Assembly (NCBI GenBank): GCA_050084515.1
Contig: CM114272.1
Coordinates: 45,074,001 to 45,138,000 of the forward strand
Direction: 5' to 3'
Source of the DNA: Blasia pusilla
Taxonomy: Eukaryota > Marchantiophyta > Marchantiopsida > Blasiales
DNA length: 64,000 nt
Positions 51,687 through 62,570 of this stretch are shown piece after piece (position 1 is the stretch's first letter; each line of letters opens with the position of its first letter). The notes under the pieces are model-generated. The model saw only the letters and a list, made by a program, of their open reading frames with translations, made no database searches and was not told where the DNA came from. Made by a program: the position numbers and the translations under genes.

Positions 51687-52464
51687 TGAAATAATGTGAC
51701 ATTCTTGCGATCCGGGAGCAAACGAAGAAGGGAAAATCAGGAAAACTTCGACCGCTTCATATTTGTGGTTAACATTTGAAATTCTCAGTTCAGAATTTCA
51801 GATTTTCGGCGTTAACTGAACTGAAAGAATCACTTCATGAATATGGGAATCAGTAGAGAAAAACATGGGCGGAAACTCACCCATGGCGACAGGTGAGATC
51901 TCAACACCATTTCCATTAAATCGACGGTAGGCTTAATCAAAGCGAAGACGACGTGTGAAGAAACAATTCCGCGGAACAAAAGCAAACTACGGTAAGAGAG
52001 GCATCTGTCAAAACGTTTAGAGCCGCAAAGCCTGCTTACGAGCTTGCTTAGAAGGACACTTGCTCTAAATATAAAACAAACCTAAATTTGGAGTCAAACC
52101 ATAGCGCTGGATGTCTGCAGAGAAGAGTCCGCCTAAAAGGCTATTGTGGCATCCTCACAAATGCCTACTAAAAAACCTAGCTATATTTGGGGCCATAAAG
52201 AGTTCAGGTTCCCTAAACCCTAACTTCTAAAAGAGACAAAAAAATACTCAAATAAACTCTTCCGGATCCAGTGACACACCCCGAATAAACATGATATCAC
52301 ATCATGATTTGGGACTTAGTTGATGTTGTTCCCAAACTCGCCATATCCACTCCACCCGATGCCCGATTGCCCGATTGCCCGAGCTACTACTAGTTCTCCT
52401 AACTAAAACGGTGTCATAGCCCGCCACGAAACTTGTCCACTACACCCCTCGACGCCAGCGATGC
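51684..52464. other. 3' flank of the aldolase gene; nothing else recognised
   Basis: No ORF or repeat of note. It probably includes the 3' UTR of the minus-strand dihydroneopterin aldolase gene. Confidence 0.4.
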
Positions 52465-53160
52465 TCACGATCTTGGATCCTCGCTAGTAATTTTTTTCGC
52501 AATATCCGCAGAACTCCGAAAAATCTCGACGCCCAGCGAGTCAATAACGCCTTCAACGGCTACATGAGGCTTGCACACTCTCACTCGTACATCGGTAATT
52601 GTCGGGAAGTTTTGCAAAACAACGCAAGCAATATTATGGGCAACCGATTCCAACAGGTTGTAGGGTGGACCTTCAACAATTAACTTCGCAAGCCTGCGTT
52701 TCAACGTCAGCCGTTCAATGAGCAGCTTGTATCGAATTTGCAGACGAAAGAGTGACAGTCGAAGAAGAGGTTAGTGACAAATTCCTCAAGCGTTTCGAGT
52801 TAACTGCAGAGCACGGCAGAATACATGTCCTGCAAATGCTACACCATGCCAGACAGAGCTGGGTAAAGGGTACCTGTAGATCTCGGCATAGCTGGCAGAG
52901 TCATCGAGCTGATCAGTCACGCCAGACCTTCTTAAGTCTATCCATGCATCAATGTCAACAACAAACTTCTGCCCTAATTTTCTCTCCTCTGGCAACACGC
53001 CATGATAGCCGTGGAACCTCAATCCCCGTAATATCAGCTTGTCTCCATTTGCTCTGGTGCGAGAATGTCTGCGCAAGCGGGCAAAATGTCCGAGCAAGAA
53101 TTCTCTTAAAATGCTTCCGGGTTTGGCGAAAGCATGGAAGTGACAGTTCCATACTATCAC
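52465..53160 (-). CDS. FOLB: Dihydroneopterin aldolase (folate biosynthesis), two exons
   Basis: Minus strand. Exon 1 (to 52,874) encodes DKLILRGLRFHGYHGVLPEE, RKLGQKFVVDIDAWIDL and SASYAEIYR. It ends CTACAG/GTACCC. A 180-bp intron (52,873-52,694) ends AACGCAG. Exon 2 (52,693-52,465) continues in frame LAKLIVEGPPYNLLESVAHN, FPTITDVRVRVCKPHVAVEG and SLGVEIFRSS, then a stop. The family cleaves 7,8-dihydroneopterin to 6-hydroxymethyldihydropterin and glycolaldehyde. The conserved Glu in GVLPEE, the Glu in LLESVA and the Lys in KPHVAV are present, so it looks functional. The start is uncertain: ATG at 53,160 gives an Arg-rich 35-residue extension, but an upstream intron ending GCGCAG before RHSRTRANGDK is equally possible. 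Confidence 0.9.
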
Positions 53161-53199
53161 GCGGTAAACCTAAATGGGCTGAGCGAGAAAGTTGTGAAA

Positions 53200-56100
53200 G
53201 GAGACTTGAGCGATTGCGAATGGGGGCTCTGAAATGACGCTACTCGTGCCAGGGAATTGGACAATGAGGCAAGGAGAAACCTACTTACAATCTAGAAGCC
53301 TCCGAATCCGAACTCGCCATTCCTCCCGTTCCAGTCTCTAACTATTTGCGAGGATTTTTGGGTGGGCTTGCTTGATTGGAAGAAGCATTCGAGCATACAT
53401 GCGTGACGATGCCGTGCTTGGTGAGTCGGGACTCAGGTAAAACCCATTTACGAAGCAACACGGTCAGTTACAACACAGGTGGTCGGGAAAATGCCCGCCT
53501 CACAACTTTCCCCCCTCCCTCCACCGAGCGGGACCCGAAGTGTGTAGCCCACGAGCGGGCGAGGTGACAGCAGACACTTCAACACTTCCTACCGGCGAAA
53601 CAAGTATTCGGCCCCCGGCTTGCTACGGTACATGTGGCAGGCATGAAGCGATAGTGGAAGACGACGATAAAGAATAGTATTGGGGAAAAAAATTGGGCCA
53701 CAAAAACTTCTATGAAAGATTAATAGGATGTTTGTTACTAGTGGCCTACGGGTTATGTATGCACTATGAATGTGTGCACCAAACTGTATAAGCTTCACAG
53801 GTGTAGACGCATGTGTAGCCATAGAATAGCTGAACCGTAACTGATATTAAAGGTGACCTAAGCCAAGAACCTATGTGTGTGTGTATGTCCTGCAAAATGC
53901 AGGGGCCAAAAAACTTCATACATTGCTCGGCTTTGGGAGGGCCAATTTGTACACACTAATAATAATAACAATATGACTTTCTTCGGAAGAGTCAATATAA
54001 AGGTGGTGGAACATGCATGTAAACTAGATGAGTAACAGGTAGTTAAAAGACGGTGAGGCGGGTCAGGAAATCTGAGTTGTGATAGAAAAGTTAGGTACGG
54101 CTCGCATGCTGCGCTGCGAACTATTCGTTGCGAAATTTATTTGTGTGGACAACATTGTCGACAAGAAGTGGTGAAAATTCAAAAAACGAAAGCACAGCAG
54201 AAAAAAATTAAGACCTTTATAGTTCCACAAGGCGTGAAGTTGGGTAAAAACTGCCTACCATGTGAGAACTGGCAACACTGACTTGCACACTATGCATGTA
54301 GTTGTGGTATGAAAATACAACCAAGTGCATAGACGCCTGGAAAGCTTCATATACTGAAATCGGCATGTAAAGCGATGTGACATAATTTCATGTAACCTCC
54401 ACAACATGATGTGTTTGCAAATAAAGGGAACAATCAATGAGACATATTTTTAATGATGTGCAGTGAAATTAGTATATAGAAGCGCATATCATTCTATAGC
54501 ATAGATTTCATTTAAGCAGGAGCAAGCTTCTTGACAACAAGTTTGTGTTACACAAAAATTAGAGGTGACTATGCATTCATACAAAAATATCTATTCAGAT
54601 ATATTGGTCAGATATTTTGCACTTAAGTATCTGATTTCTCTAGCACTTAAATGGTCAAAGCAACACATGAACTATAAGAACTAGTGTTATACGTTTCAAG
54701 TAAGCATAGACAAACCCTAAAAGTTTTACTACTGCAATTTGGCCATATAACTTTAAATCAGACGGGTTCCTCTTAGTACAATACTTCTCAAGCTCAAGCA
54801 CCGCATGAAGAATAGTCTTAAGTTGTTGCTTCAGATTAAGAATCTTATCACAATTATAGTCCTCCTCCATGGTCATTGACCGCATTACTGTGCGCAAAAT
54901 ATCATTATCGCTTTCACTTTCGTCAAGATGGTCTTGAACAGTGCCAATATTCTTTAAGTGTTGCGTCAAATAGAGTGATCAGAACATTGCTACTACAATA
55001 TATGGGGTCTCCCATACTTGGGAGCTGTACTTTTGTGTTAGGAGACCGGCGCCTTCTCCACCGTTTACTGTTAGTACTAGAGTTGTGATTGACAGGAGTC
55101 TAGTAGTCTCCATCAATGGGTGTACCCAATGAGACCACGTCTTACAACAACAACAGAGGAACACATTAAGATGCACATATTTTGAAAAGTAGATTTATGA
55201 ACTGAATTTATCAATTATGTGTAACACATGTAATTGCAAATACAACCATGATACAATCTTCTGGCCTTTTCATAGCAATAAAGTGATAGAGTGTAGGTAG
55301 TAGTAAGTTGCTTTTGCAAGCAAGGAATTAGAAATGGTTAGCAGATCCACATTATCTTCTAGTGGTCAGGAATGTAAGGAATATGCAATTCGGACTTTCA
55401 TAAATCAAATCATATTACTAGGAGCAAAGCACATTATCATGGGTAAGTCAGTCAGAATTCAACATCATCTTGGCAAAGTCGATATAGGACTTTGGTACCT
55501 GAACAGTGCATGTTAGACCACCATATGGTAGTATTACAAGAGGCACAGACTATAAGAAAAAGGGGCATCCACAAACCTAATTAGTGTGTTGGCCATGGGT
55601 GTTAAATTGATGCAAAGTTAATGGCATTGTTGTAGTTTTTTGGTAGTCATCTGAGCCGCTTTCGCTCAACAAAATTGGACTTGGTTGAGGTGGTGCAGTA
55701 AGCTCTTGAATTGATGTAGGCATGGTGGGGGCTATTGAGCTTCTTCCACGGCCTCTCAATGATCCATCACGACTTTCCATTTTTCTGAAAGTCACTAGGT
55801 TAAATAATGTTATACTTCATGCCCAAATACCTAAAAATTTGCGAGTGCTATCTTGCCAAGTATTCATAGGCTTGACCTAGCTCTAACCTGAGATTGCATT
55901 ACATACACCATGCCAAGTGCAAAAGCATACCTTATGTTTACTAAACACTTGCCTTCAATAGTAAGGCCCTGACTCTTGTGGCATGTATGGCTTATCCTAG
56001 TACAAGAGGGAAGGTATGTTTGTCATACTTACGATTAGGCCTATATCTAAGATTAGCAAAGTTAGTCCTTCAAACATTTTCAACTACATTGTTCAACTGC

Positions 56101-56230
56101 ACACTCACTACTATAGTGGTAAGGTCCTCACTTTTGTAAATACAATCTATAATCGTGGCTCCTGCACCGTTTGCTGCCTGCTTCTTAATATCAATGTTCG
56201 ATGTAAGCATAACTTTATAGCCAATAGCTA
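53200..56230. other. No firmly supported gene
   Basis: 53,200-53,600 is the upstream flank of the aldolase gene. Two minus-strand ORFs may be fragments of one gene: 55,795-55,577 (MESRDGSLRGRGRSSIAPTM, a basic Ser/Pro-rich start) and 54,969-54,655 (acidic, with DESESDNDILRTVMRS). Neither has a recognised domain or a clear splice link. Small GT runs occur near 53,875. Confidence 0.35.
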
Positions 56231-56234
56231 AAAA

Positions 56235-56725
56235 TTGCAGTGATAAAATTGGTCATCATAAATCCACTCATGAAATTATGAATGAGAAGGAGCATTTGTT
56301 GATATATGTACTGGAAAGATCTCAGCCGCATCAAATAGTCTTCGGAGTGTTATAAGATTAAATACCCGAACATCAACACGGTGTGTGCATATGATCTTTG
56401 TTTCTTGATCTATGTAATCAAAGGCAGTATCTTTGTCAATAAAGTAGCTATGAAGGCAAGTATTTATCTTGTCTTGGCTAGGGCACCTAACCCTGATGTT
56501 AGAAAGAAATTTGAGGAAATCACGATCTCCATCATGTCTCATAGGAGTAGACAGGCTATACTGATAACCGCTAGGATAAAATGGTGATGAAGAGATGTGG
56601 CATAAGCCACAAATAGGTAAAGTTTTGTGTCGACACACAGTAGGTACATATTCATTATAGCATTCTCTGATTAGTATAGTACATTCAACTCTGTATCGTA
56701 TATTTTCCAAGCTATACTTTCCCAT
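56235..56725 (-). pseudogene. Helitron PIF1-like helicase fragment
   Basis: Minus-strand frame: VCRHKTLPICGLCHISSSPF, YQYSLSTPMRHDGDRDFLKF, LSNIRVRCPSQDKINTCL, DKDTAFDYIDQETKIICTH and VRVFNLITLRRLF, then weakly HEWIYDDQF. It aligns in order with the helicase of the 60-64 kb Helitron (VCNHKVHNICQSYHISSSPF, VRHRDDPTYYEFLISIRYNI, FITSNTTIICTH). Walker A and B are not in this piece. It is in the opposite orientation to the larger element and has diverged, so it is a separate old copy. Confidence 0.75.
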
Positions 56726-57099
56726 GCTATACGTAGTGTTTCCTATTGTTTGTGTTGAAGTCCTACATAGTGTCTTCCGTGGTTTGTATTGAAAGCCTAA
56801 GTAGTGTCTCCCTTGGATTGAAGACTACTATACACAACCAAAAAATTGGTCTCTCTGGTTGTATTGAAGACTACACGTAAATTTAATTTTTAAATTTTTT
56901 TTATATTGTGGGTCTCTAGATTAGATCTATCACGATGTTCGATTGTGCTGAAGGTCTTAGAGTCTTGTGTAGTCCTCCATTGCAATTTCCAATTTCTTAC
57001 CTCCAAAATAGGTAGCGACAGTTCTCCTAGTAAGAGTTAGCTTGTACATAAAGCGGTGTCATGCATACAATACATTTGAGAGCCAAGAAATTATTCATA

Positions 57100-57470
57100 G
57101 GGAGATTGAATCGTGAGCAAAGTAGTGCCCTGCCACGATTATGCAATCGGAATCCCCACACCAAAATACCATTTAATTTTCTACGCGAAGTATGCAAGTA
57201 GGAAATTTTCTTTACGGCCTCTACAGGTGCCGTCGATTATAAATGTCGGCGGCTCCACGTCCCTATTTTTGGCTCTCGATGCTGAGAGTATCCATGGATA
57301 TCTTCCAATGTGGCAATTCCTTATTGCTCCATGCTTTCCCTTGAACCGCTCAGACATGTTGATCCACCCACATCTCACTACCAGGGATATTCTTTTGCAC
57401 GCGTAATGCCCTAGGACTAGCCGCCAATGCTGCAATGCTTCAAAAATAGTGGTCATCGTTATGTCCATTG
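57100..57470. other. Unidentified ORF pair
   Basis: Both strands are open for about 95 codons (57,113-57,406 plus; 57,468-57,181 minus). No family is recognised and the true strand cannot be decided. Confidence 0.25.
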
Positions 57471-57474
57471 CAAT

Positions 57475-57630
57475 CGAGTATGAGGAAATTCAGGCATGAG
57501 AAATAAATGCAGTCGAGTCCGAGGAGCTTCAAGTGTGAGAACTTAATGTAGTCGAGTGTGAGAAGCTTCAAGCATGAGAATTGAATGTAGTCAAGTCCGA
57601 GGAGCTTCAAGCGTGAGAATTGAAGCAATT
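57475..57630 (+). repeat. 39-bp minisatellite, about four units
   Basis: Unit AGTCGAGTCCGAGGAGCTTC plus AAGCGTGAGAATTGAATGT, with 85-95 percent agreement between the last three units and a weaker first. As 39 is a multiple of three, a minus-strand frame reads a 13-residue repeat (LKLLGLDYIQFSC-like). Confidence 0.85.
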
Positions 57631-58040
57631 GTCTCTGCAGTTTCGAAGCACGCTTGTGCCATGGCAAATTCTTCAAATTTTCTCGAATTCCACTTAGCAG
57701 CGAGAAGTTGTTACGTTGGATGGACGATCTTCCGTTGTTTCCTTTCCATCTCGGTTCACAACGTTTCTATCTCAGTTCCTCCTGTCCTGAAGCTCTGTTA
57801 CTCCCAATTTGTAGAGTTTTTTTTCTCCGCTTGGCCGTAAGGTGTTGTGCGAATGATTAATCAGGTGTTTTAAACTGCTTGGCTTCGTAGCACTCGGGAG
57901 CAGCTTCCGTGTGATTATTGTTGTGGAAGTGCGATTGGCTTTGTGCATCCTCTATGAGTACTTGAAGTCGTCGAACTCATGTGAGCTTCGTGACTCTATC
58001 ACTAGATGTTCGATTGTTCTCAGCACGACTCTTGATATTT

Positions 58041-58230
<190 letters not shown>

Positions 58231-58338
58231 CCTCCTAGCTTCGTAGCACAAGCCTTGGCCGCCAACGAGATTGCCAACCCCACCCTCTTCGCTACTCTCC
58301 TTTCTCTAAACTCGCATTTTTCTTTCTGGATGACTCTA

Positions 58339-59861
58339 CTATCGGTTCTGGTCGATTTTGCCTCCCTCCACGACAAGAAACTGGAAACTTCTTATACGGC
58401 GTTCGTTACCTATCATTTCCACCCCCGTAGGTCTCATTGGAGTGACTATACAGTTGAAGTTCCTTGCTGCGTTTAGTATGTCTTGCTCCCTTGTTTTGAA
58501 TGCCTCGTTTTGAATTATCAATTCCTGCATTCGGAAACCATAATTTGCCTTCAACAAGGTGCACTGCTCATCTGCTTGTCTTCCAGACTTCTCTTCATTC
58601 TCTGTTCGCAGCAGAAGCATTTCTCCCTCCAAAGATGATATGGTCTTTGATGCTACAGAATAATATTGAGACACATCTAGTAGATTGGCCTCTACTCCAG
58701 CCTGTATGTTCTCCGAATGAGAGATTCGTTCTTTTAGTCCTCTTGATGTATCCACATAGGCTAGAGCTTCCCGCTCCAACTTTTCTATCTACCTGTGAAG
58801 CTCTTCCTAAGCAATTACATTCTCTCCCCTTCCTTTAGCAAAGGCCACCAACTTTGCTTCCAGTTGAGAAACCTTGTTCTAATATTGTTTAGTTGCTGCA
58901 TGGAGGGCTACTTCACTCTTGCTCTTTTCACCCTGGTGATCTACTAAACGAATCCCCAGCATCCCCTTCTCTGGCTTATAGCTTTCTCTCTCTTCCATTA
59001 CATTCTTGCGCCCTCATGGTAATGAGTTCTGCTTGCAGCAATTCCACATGGTCAAATTACAAAATGACCTCTCTCCCGTCTGCAATTTGAGCTCAAGTTG
59101 CTTCCTCTCAATTTCGAGTTCTTCCTTCTCTCTCTCTAATTGAACCACATGCTCTTCGAGTTGTCTTCTAGAAACTTTCACATCACCCACCTCATTTGAA
59201 AATATGGATAGTTGGAATTCCATCTCTTCTATTCTTGATTTACCAGGGTGCTCAACTTCAAGTGAATCTTGCAAAGTTGCCTCCAAACCAGCTTTTACAA
59301 TTTTTAGTTCCTGAGCACTAGCTTCAAGCTCTCTAATTGTGGCAACATGCCTGCACTCTGTTTATTTGTATGAGCTACTTCTGTTTCTCGCCCTTGCATT
59401 TGATATGCAACTTCCCCGTATTTTGATGTGCCCTTCAAACACTCCTCCATCTCAGCTTTCTCAGATTTGCAACTAAGCTACGATGCTCTCAGTCCTCGCC
59501 TTTGCATCTACAATATTTCTCATTTCTTATTTCAACCGTCGTATATCATCTTCCCTACAATTTTATGTGAAGCAATATTGTGCTCTTCTTTTGAACAAGG
59601 GGAAGTCTCTTCCATGACCCTGAACACTTGTTCTTGTGCAGCAAAAGCTTCTCTTGCTTCTGTAAGGCTTCTCTACGAATCTCCTTCTAGCCGTGTCTTC
59701 ACCTCTCCCTTAAACTCCTCTCTTTCAAAGTGTAAACATGCTAACTCTGATTTAACATCCTCAAGCTCCACGTTACCACTATGAGCCTTGTCTTTTGCAT
59801 TCTTTATTCGATTTACCAGTAGCACATTCTCTGCCCAGAGCTCTTCAACCAAGTTTTGCAT
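58339..59861 (-). pseudogene. Coiled-coil protein pseudogene
   Basis: The minus strand, read from 59,861, gives QNLVEELWAENVLLVNRIKN, AKDKAHSGNVELEDVKSELA, EARE-AFAAQEQVFRVMEET, MQGRETEVAHTNK, EEMEFQLSIFSNEVGDVKVS, EREKEELEIERKQLELKLQT and, to 58,380, KERISHSENIQAGVEANLLD, SSLEGEMLLLRTENEEKSG and LLKANYGFRMQELIIQNEAF. It is a long heptad-rich coiled coil with many stops and frame changes and no obvious introns, so a processed or decayed gene is likely. I do not recognise the family. Plant filament-like or kinesin-related coiled coils are candidates. Confidence 0.55.
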
Positions 59862-60508
59862 GCCACATGCCCCTTGTTGAGGATGGGATAATTCTCTTCA
59901 CCACCTTTGGAAGCAGATGGCTTTCTTTCGAGCGCAATGACAAGACTTCGGAGTTTAGTAAATTCACTTGAGGGACAAATCCTGGTATTACCTCGTTCTC
60001 CTTCCTCTTGGCACTATTGGGATAAGAGTCTCAGGCCACAGCTTGGAAGTACATGGGACTATTATAGGTAGGCTTACTAATATATTTTAGATGTTGTTCT
60101 GTTGGTACCACATATCAACTCATCTCAGACTCTAATCATTTGCTCATGTCTTGAAGGTGCATCTATTGGGAGGAGGCGTGCGCAAACCAGGTTATTGCCC
60201 ATACTGCTGTACTATGCACTCCTCTTTGGAATCAACAACTATTTGTCCTCTGAGATTTGTTCTTGCCATTCATTTTCATTGATCTATCCAGATCATCACA
60301 GCCGAGAAACTTCTAGCTTGATCTATAGGGAAGGCACTACAATCAAGGTTCTATAGGCGGTCAGGAAGGCCAACATTTAGAAGGAGTCTACCTTATGGCA
60401 AAGAGAAATTAGCATCCATCCATTACCATGTTCACCTCAAGTTTTCCTCCCTTCGAAGGAGGACTTGCAAACCTCAATGCATAGATTGGCCTTCTGCTAA
60501 TTTCATTC
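59862..60508. other. Upstream flank of the Helitron; nothing definite
   Basis: One 84-codon ORF (60,102-60,356) has no recognised features. It may be the 5' part of the Helitron. No Helitron 5' end (TC with a flanking A) could be fixed. Confidence 0.35.
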
Positions 60509-60599
60509 ATGAACAAATGGAAGCACATATGCTCTTCCTCTGTCAATTGCATGCAATGCTGCGGATATTGTGGCATTGTGCTTTACTTTAGTCCTCGTT

Positions 60600-61304
60600 C
60601 AAGGATGCCTATTATTGATAGTCCAGTAGACCCACCATATGCACTGTGCAATGGGTTCTGGAAGGATTACATAATTCCCATACCATGTCACTTCCATATC
60701 TGCGATCTCTGTGTTCCAATGGACCTCGGACATATATCAATGTCTACATGACCCCTTCTTACATCAGGAAGTTGCTTAGTGTAAACCCCTTCAAATGCAA
60801 CTTTTATCTCTACTAGTCGAGTCCAGAATAGGAGTCGAGAGCAAGTTCAATGGATTCCATCGAGGCTTCTTTTCACTAACATCTCTCCTAGATTCTCCCT
60901 TCATTGGCTTCAATCTTTCAAATAACATGGACAAATCTTATGAAGCAATGAGCCCAGCTTTGAGACAATTGATGCAGATCAATCTTCGAGTCAACCCTAT
61001 GTACAGAGACTACAAAACTTTGATTGAGTTGCCAAGTCCTACTTTTGGACTGGTAGTTCTCCCTCCATCTGTAGTCCAGAAAATACTAAAGGCTTCACAG
61101 GATAAGGGTGAGGTCACTCATAGTATGAGCCATAACCCTTATCACCCTAACTTGAATATTCTGCAGGATGTGGCATACTCTCTGCTTGTACAAAGACAAA
61201 CCTCACTTGATATTTTCAACAACGGTAGCATTTTTTTACGTGGAAATGTATCCTCTGGCAACAGCCTACTCATTGATTCATCTAGCGCATCCCTTGATCC
61301 ATAA
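60600..61304 (+). pseudogene. Helitron N-terminal region
   Basis: YALCNGFWKDYIIPIPCHF (about 60,637-60,695) resembles the ALCNGLW...PPEL start of the segment that precedes Rep in many Helitrons. The next frame (60,795-61,304) has QLMQINLRVNPMYRDYKTLI and PPSVVQKILKASQDK, with no recognised catalytic motif. The role of this region in Helitrons is unclear. Confidence 0.55.
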
Positions 61305-61898
61305 CTCATAATTGAGACTACCTCCTTTCCATTCTTATTCCCTTTCCATCATGGTTTCTTCACAGGATCATGTTCATTTTTGGATTACACAAGACTAAGA
61401 TCCCGCCAACTATTTAGTGCTTTCTCTTTATTCAAACCCTATCCACTACAAATATATCACCTCCGCCAGTCTATTTCTTTGTGTTCCACTTCCAAAACAT
61501 TTATTCTGAGCTGTGAGCTAAATTGGCTTCGGAAAGCTAAACCACACTTGTCCGATGAAGACTTGTATCACTACTTATCTAAGTACTCAATGAGTTCTCA
61601 GATTCCAAGGAGTGCTGCATGGCATAGAAGGCATTTGAAAGACCTCAAAGCTATGGTGCAACTATGGGGTATGCCCCATTTATTTCTTACCCTAACTTCT
61701 GATGAAGCCTCCTCAACCAAGTGGCCTAAGTTTAGTAATATTGAAGCATTTCTTGCAAACTTCAGTCCCACATTCACTTTGCGTGATGCTCCAATTGAAT
61801 GTGCCCAATTGTTCCACACTAGCCTCCACTGCTTCCTATCTTTATTCATCTTCTCGGGACCTCAACTTTTGGGAAGGATCCAAGACTATTTACTCTGA
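61305..61898 (+). pseudogene. Helitron_like_N domain
   Basis: FPFHHGFFTGSC-like residues in one frame lead into DYTRLRSRQLFSAFSLFKPY, IYHLRQSISLCSTSKTFILS, DLYHYLSKYSMSSQIPRSAA and LWGMPHLFLTLTSDEASSTK. The last segment (H-LFLTLTS-E) is the conserved end of the domain before Rep. The frame breaks near 61,895. Confidence 0.75.
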
Positions 61899-61904
61899 TA
61901 TGAA

Positions 61905-62396
61905 TTGCAAGGTAGGGGCAGTTTGCATTGTCACATGATGCTCTGGCTTAATCCCGATGACATAGATTGCATTGCTTTTGAGATATGCTCTTACATCCCA
62001 TCTGATGAATCTATGTCAACACCTCCATTACCAATTCCCACCAATCCAAAAGTAGATCATGTGTTACGTGAGTTAGTAGTCCATAAGCAGTTGCAAAAAT
62101 GCAAGGAAGGTATTTGCATTATAAGGAGAAAAGATCAACGTCCATATTGCCGACTTGGATTTCCTGCTTCTGTCAACCTTAACCTTGAGCCTTTCATTGA
62201 TCCACTGACACTAAAATGTGATTCCCTACCATCTCTTGTACTGTTGCTATGGGGAGCCCATTTGAATATTCAGAGGGTTACAAATGTTGATTGGTCATTT
62301 TATTTTTTAAAGTATGCAGTAAAGTATGAACCTACTGGTTCCTTGGACATTGACATAGAATCGGCTAAGTGCCTTGGTCTTGGAGGACTTGACTAG
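61905..62396 (+). pseudogene. Helitron Rep endonuclease domain
   Basis: Opens QGRGSLHCHMMLWLNPDD: the His-x-His pair of the HUH nuclease (LHCH). Then CKEGICIIRRKDQRPYCRLG (cysteine-rich segment) and WSFYFLKYAVKYEPTGS, where two to three closely spaced tyrosines match the Y2 nucleophile region of Helitron Rep. The family nicks and rejoins single-stranded DNA in rolling-circle transposition. This part is one open frame of 163 codons. A TAG after GLGGLD separates it from the following connector. Confidence 0.8.
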
Positions 62397-62570
62397 ATTA
62401 AGTTAGACCTTGTATTTGGTGTTGTCCTCAATAGATATGTATCATCAACTGAGGCTACCTTAGCTTCTCTCCAGATTCCCATAATATACAGATCTCAAGC
62501 TGTCCATTACATTGATTCCAATCCGCCTTCTAGAAGGACATCTCTATACAAATGCGCCTCTGTTCCTTGC

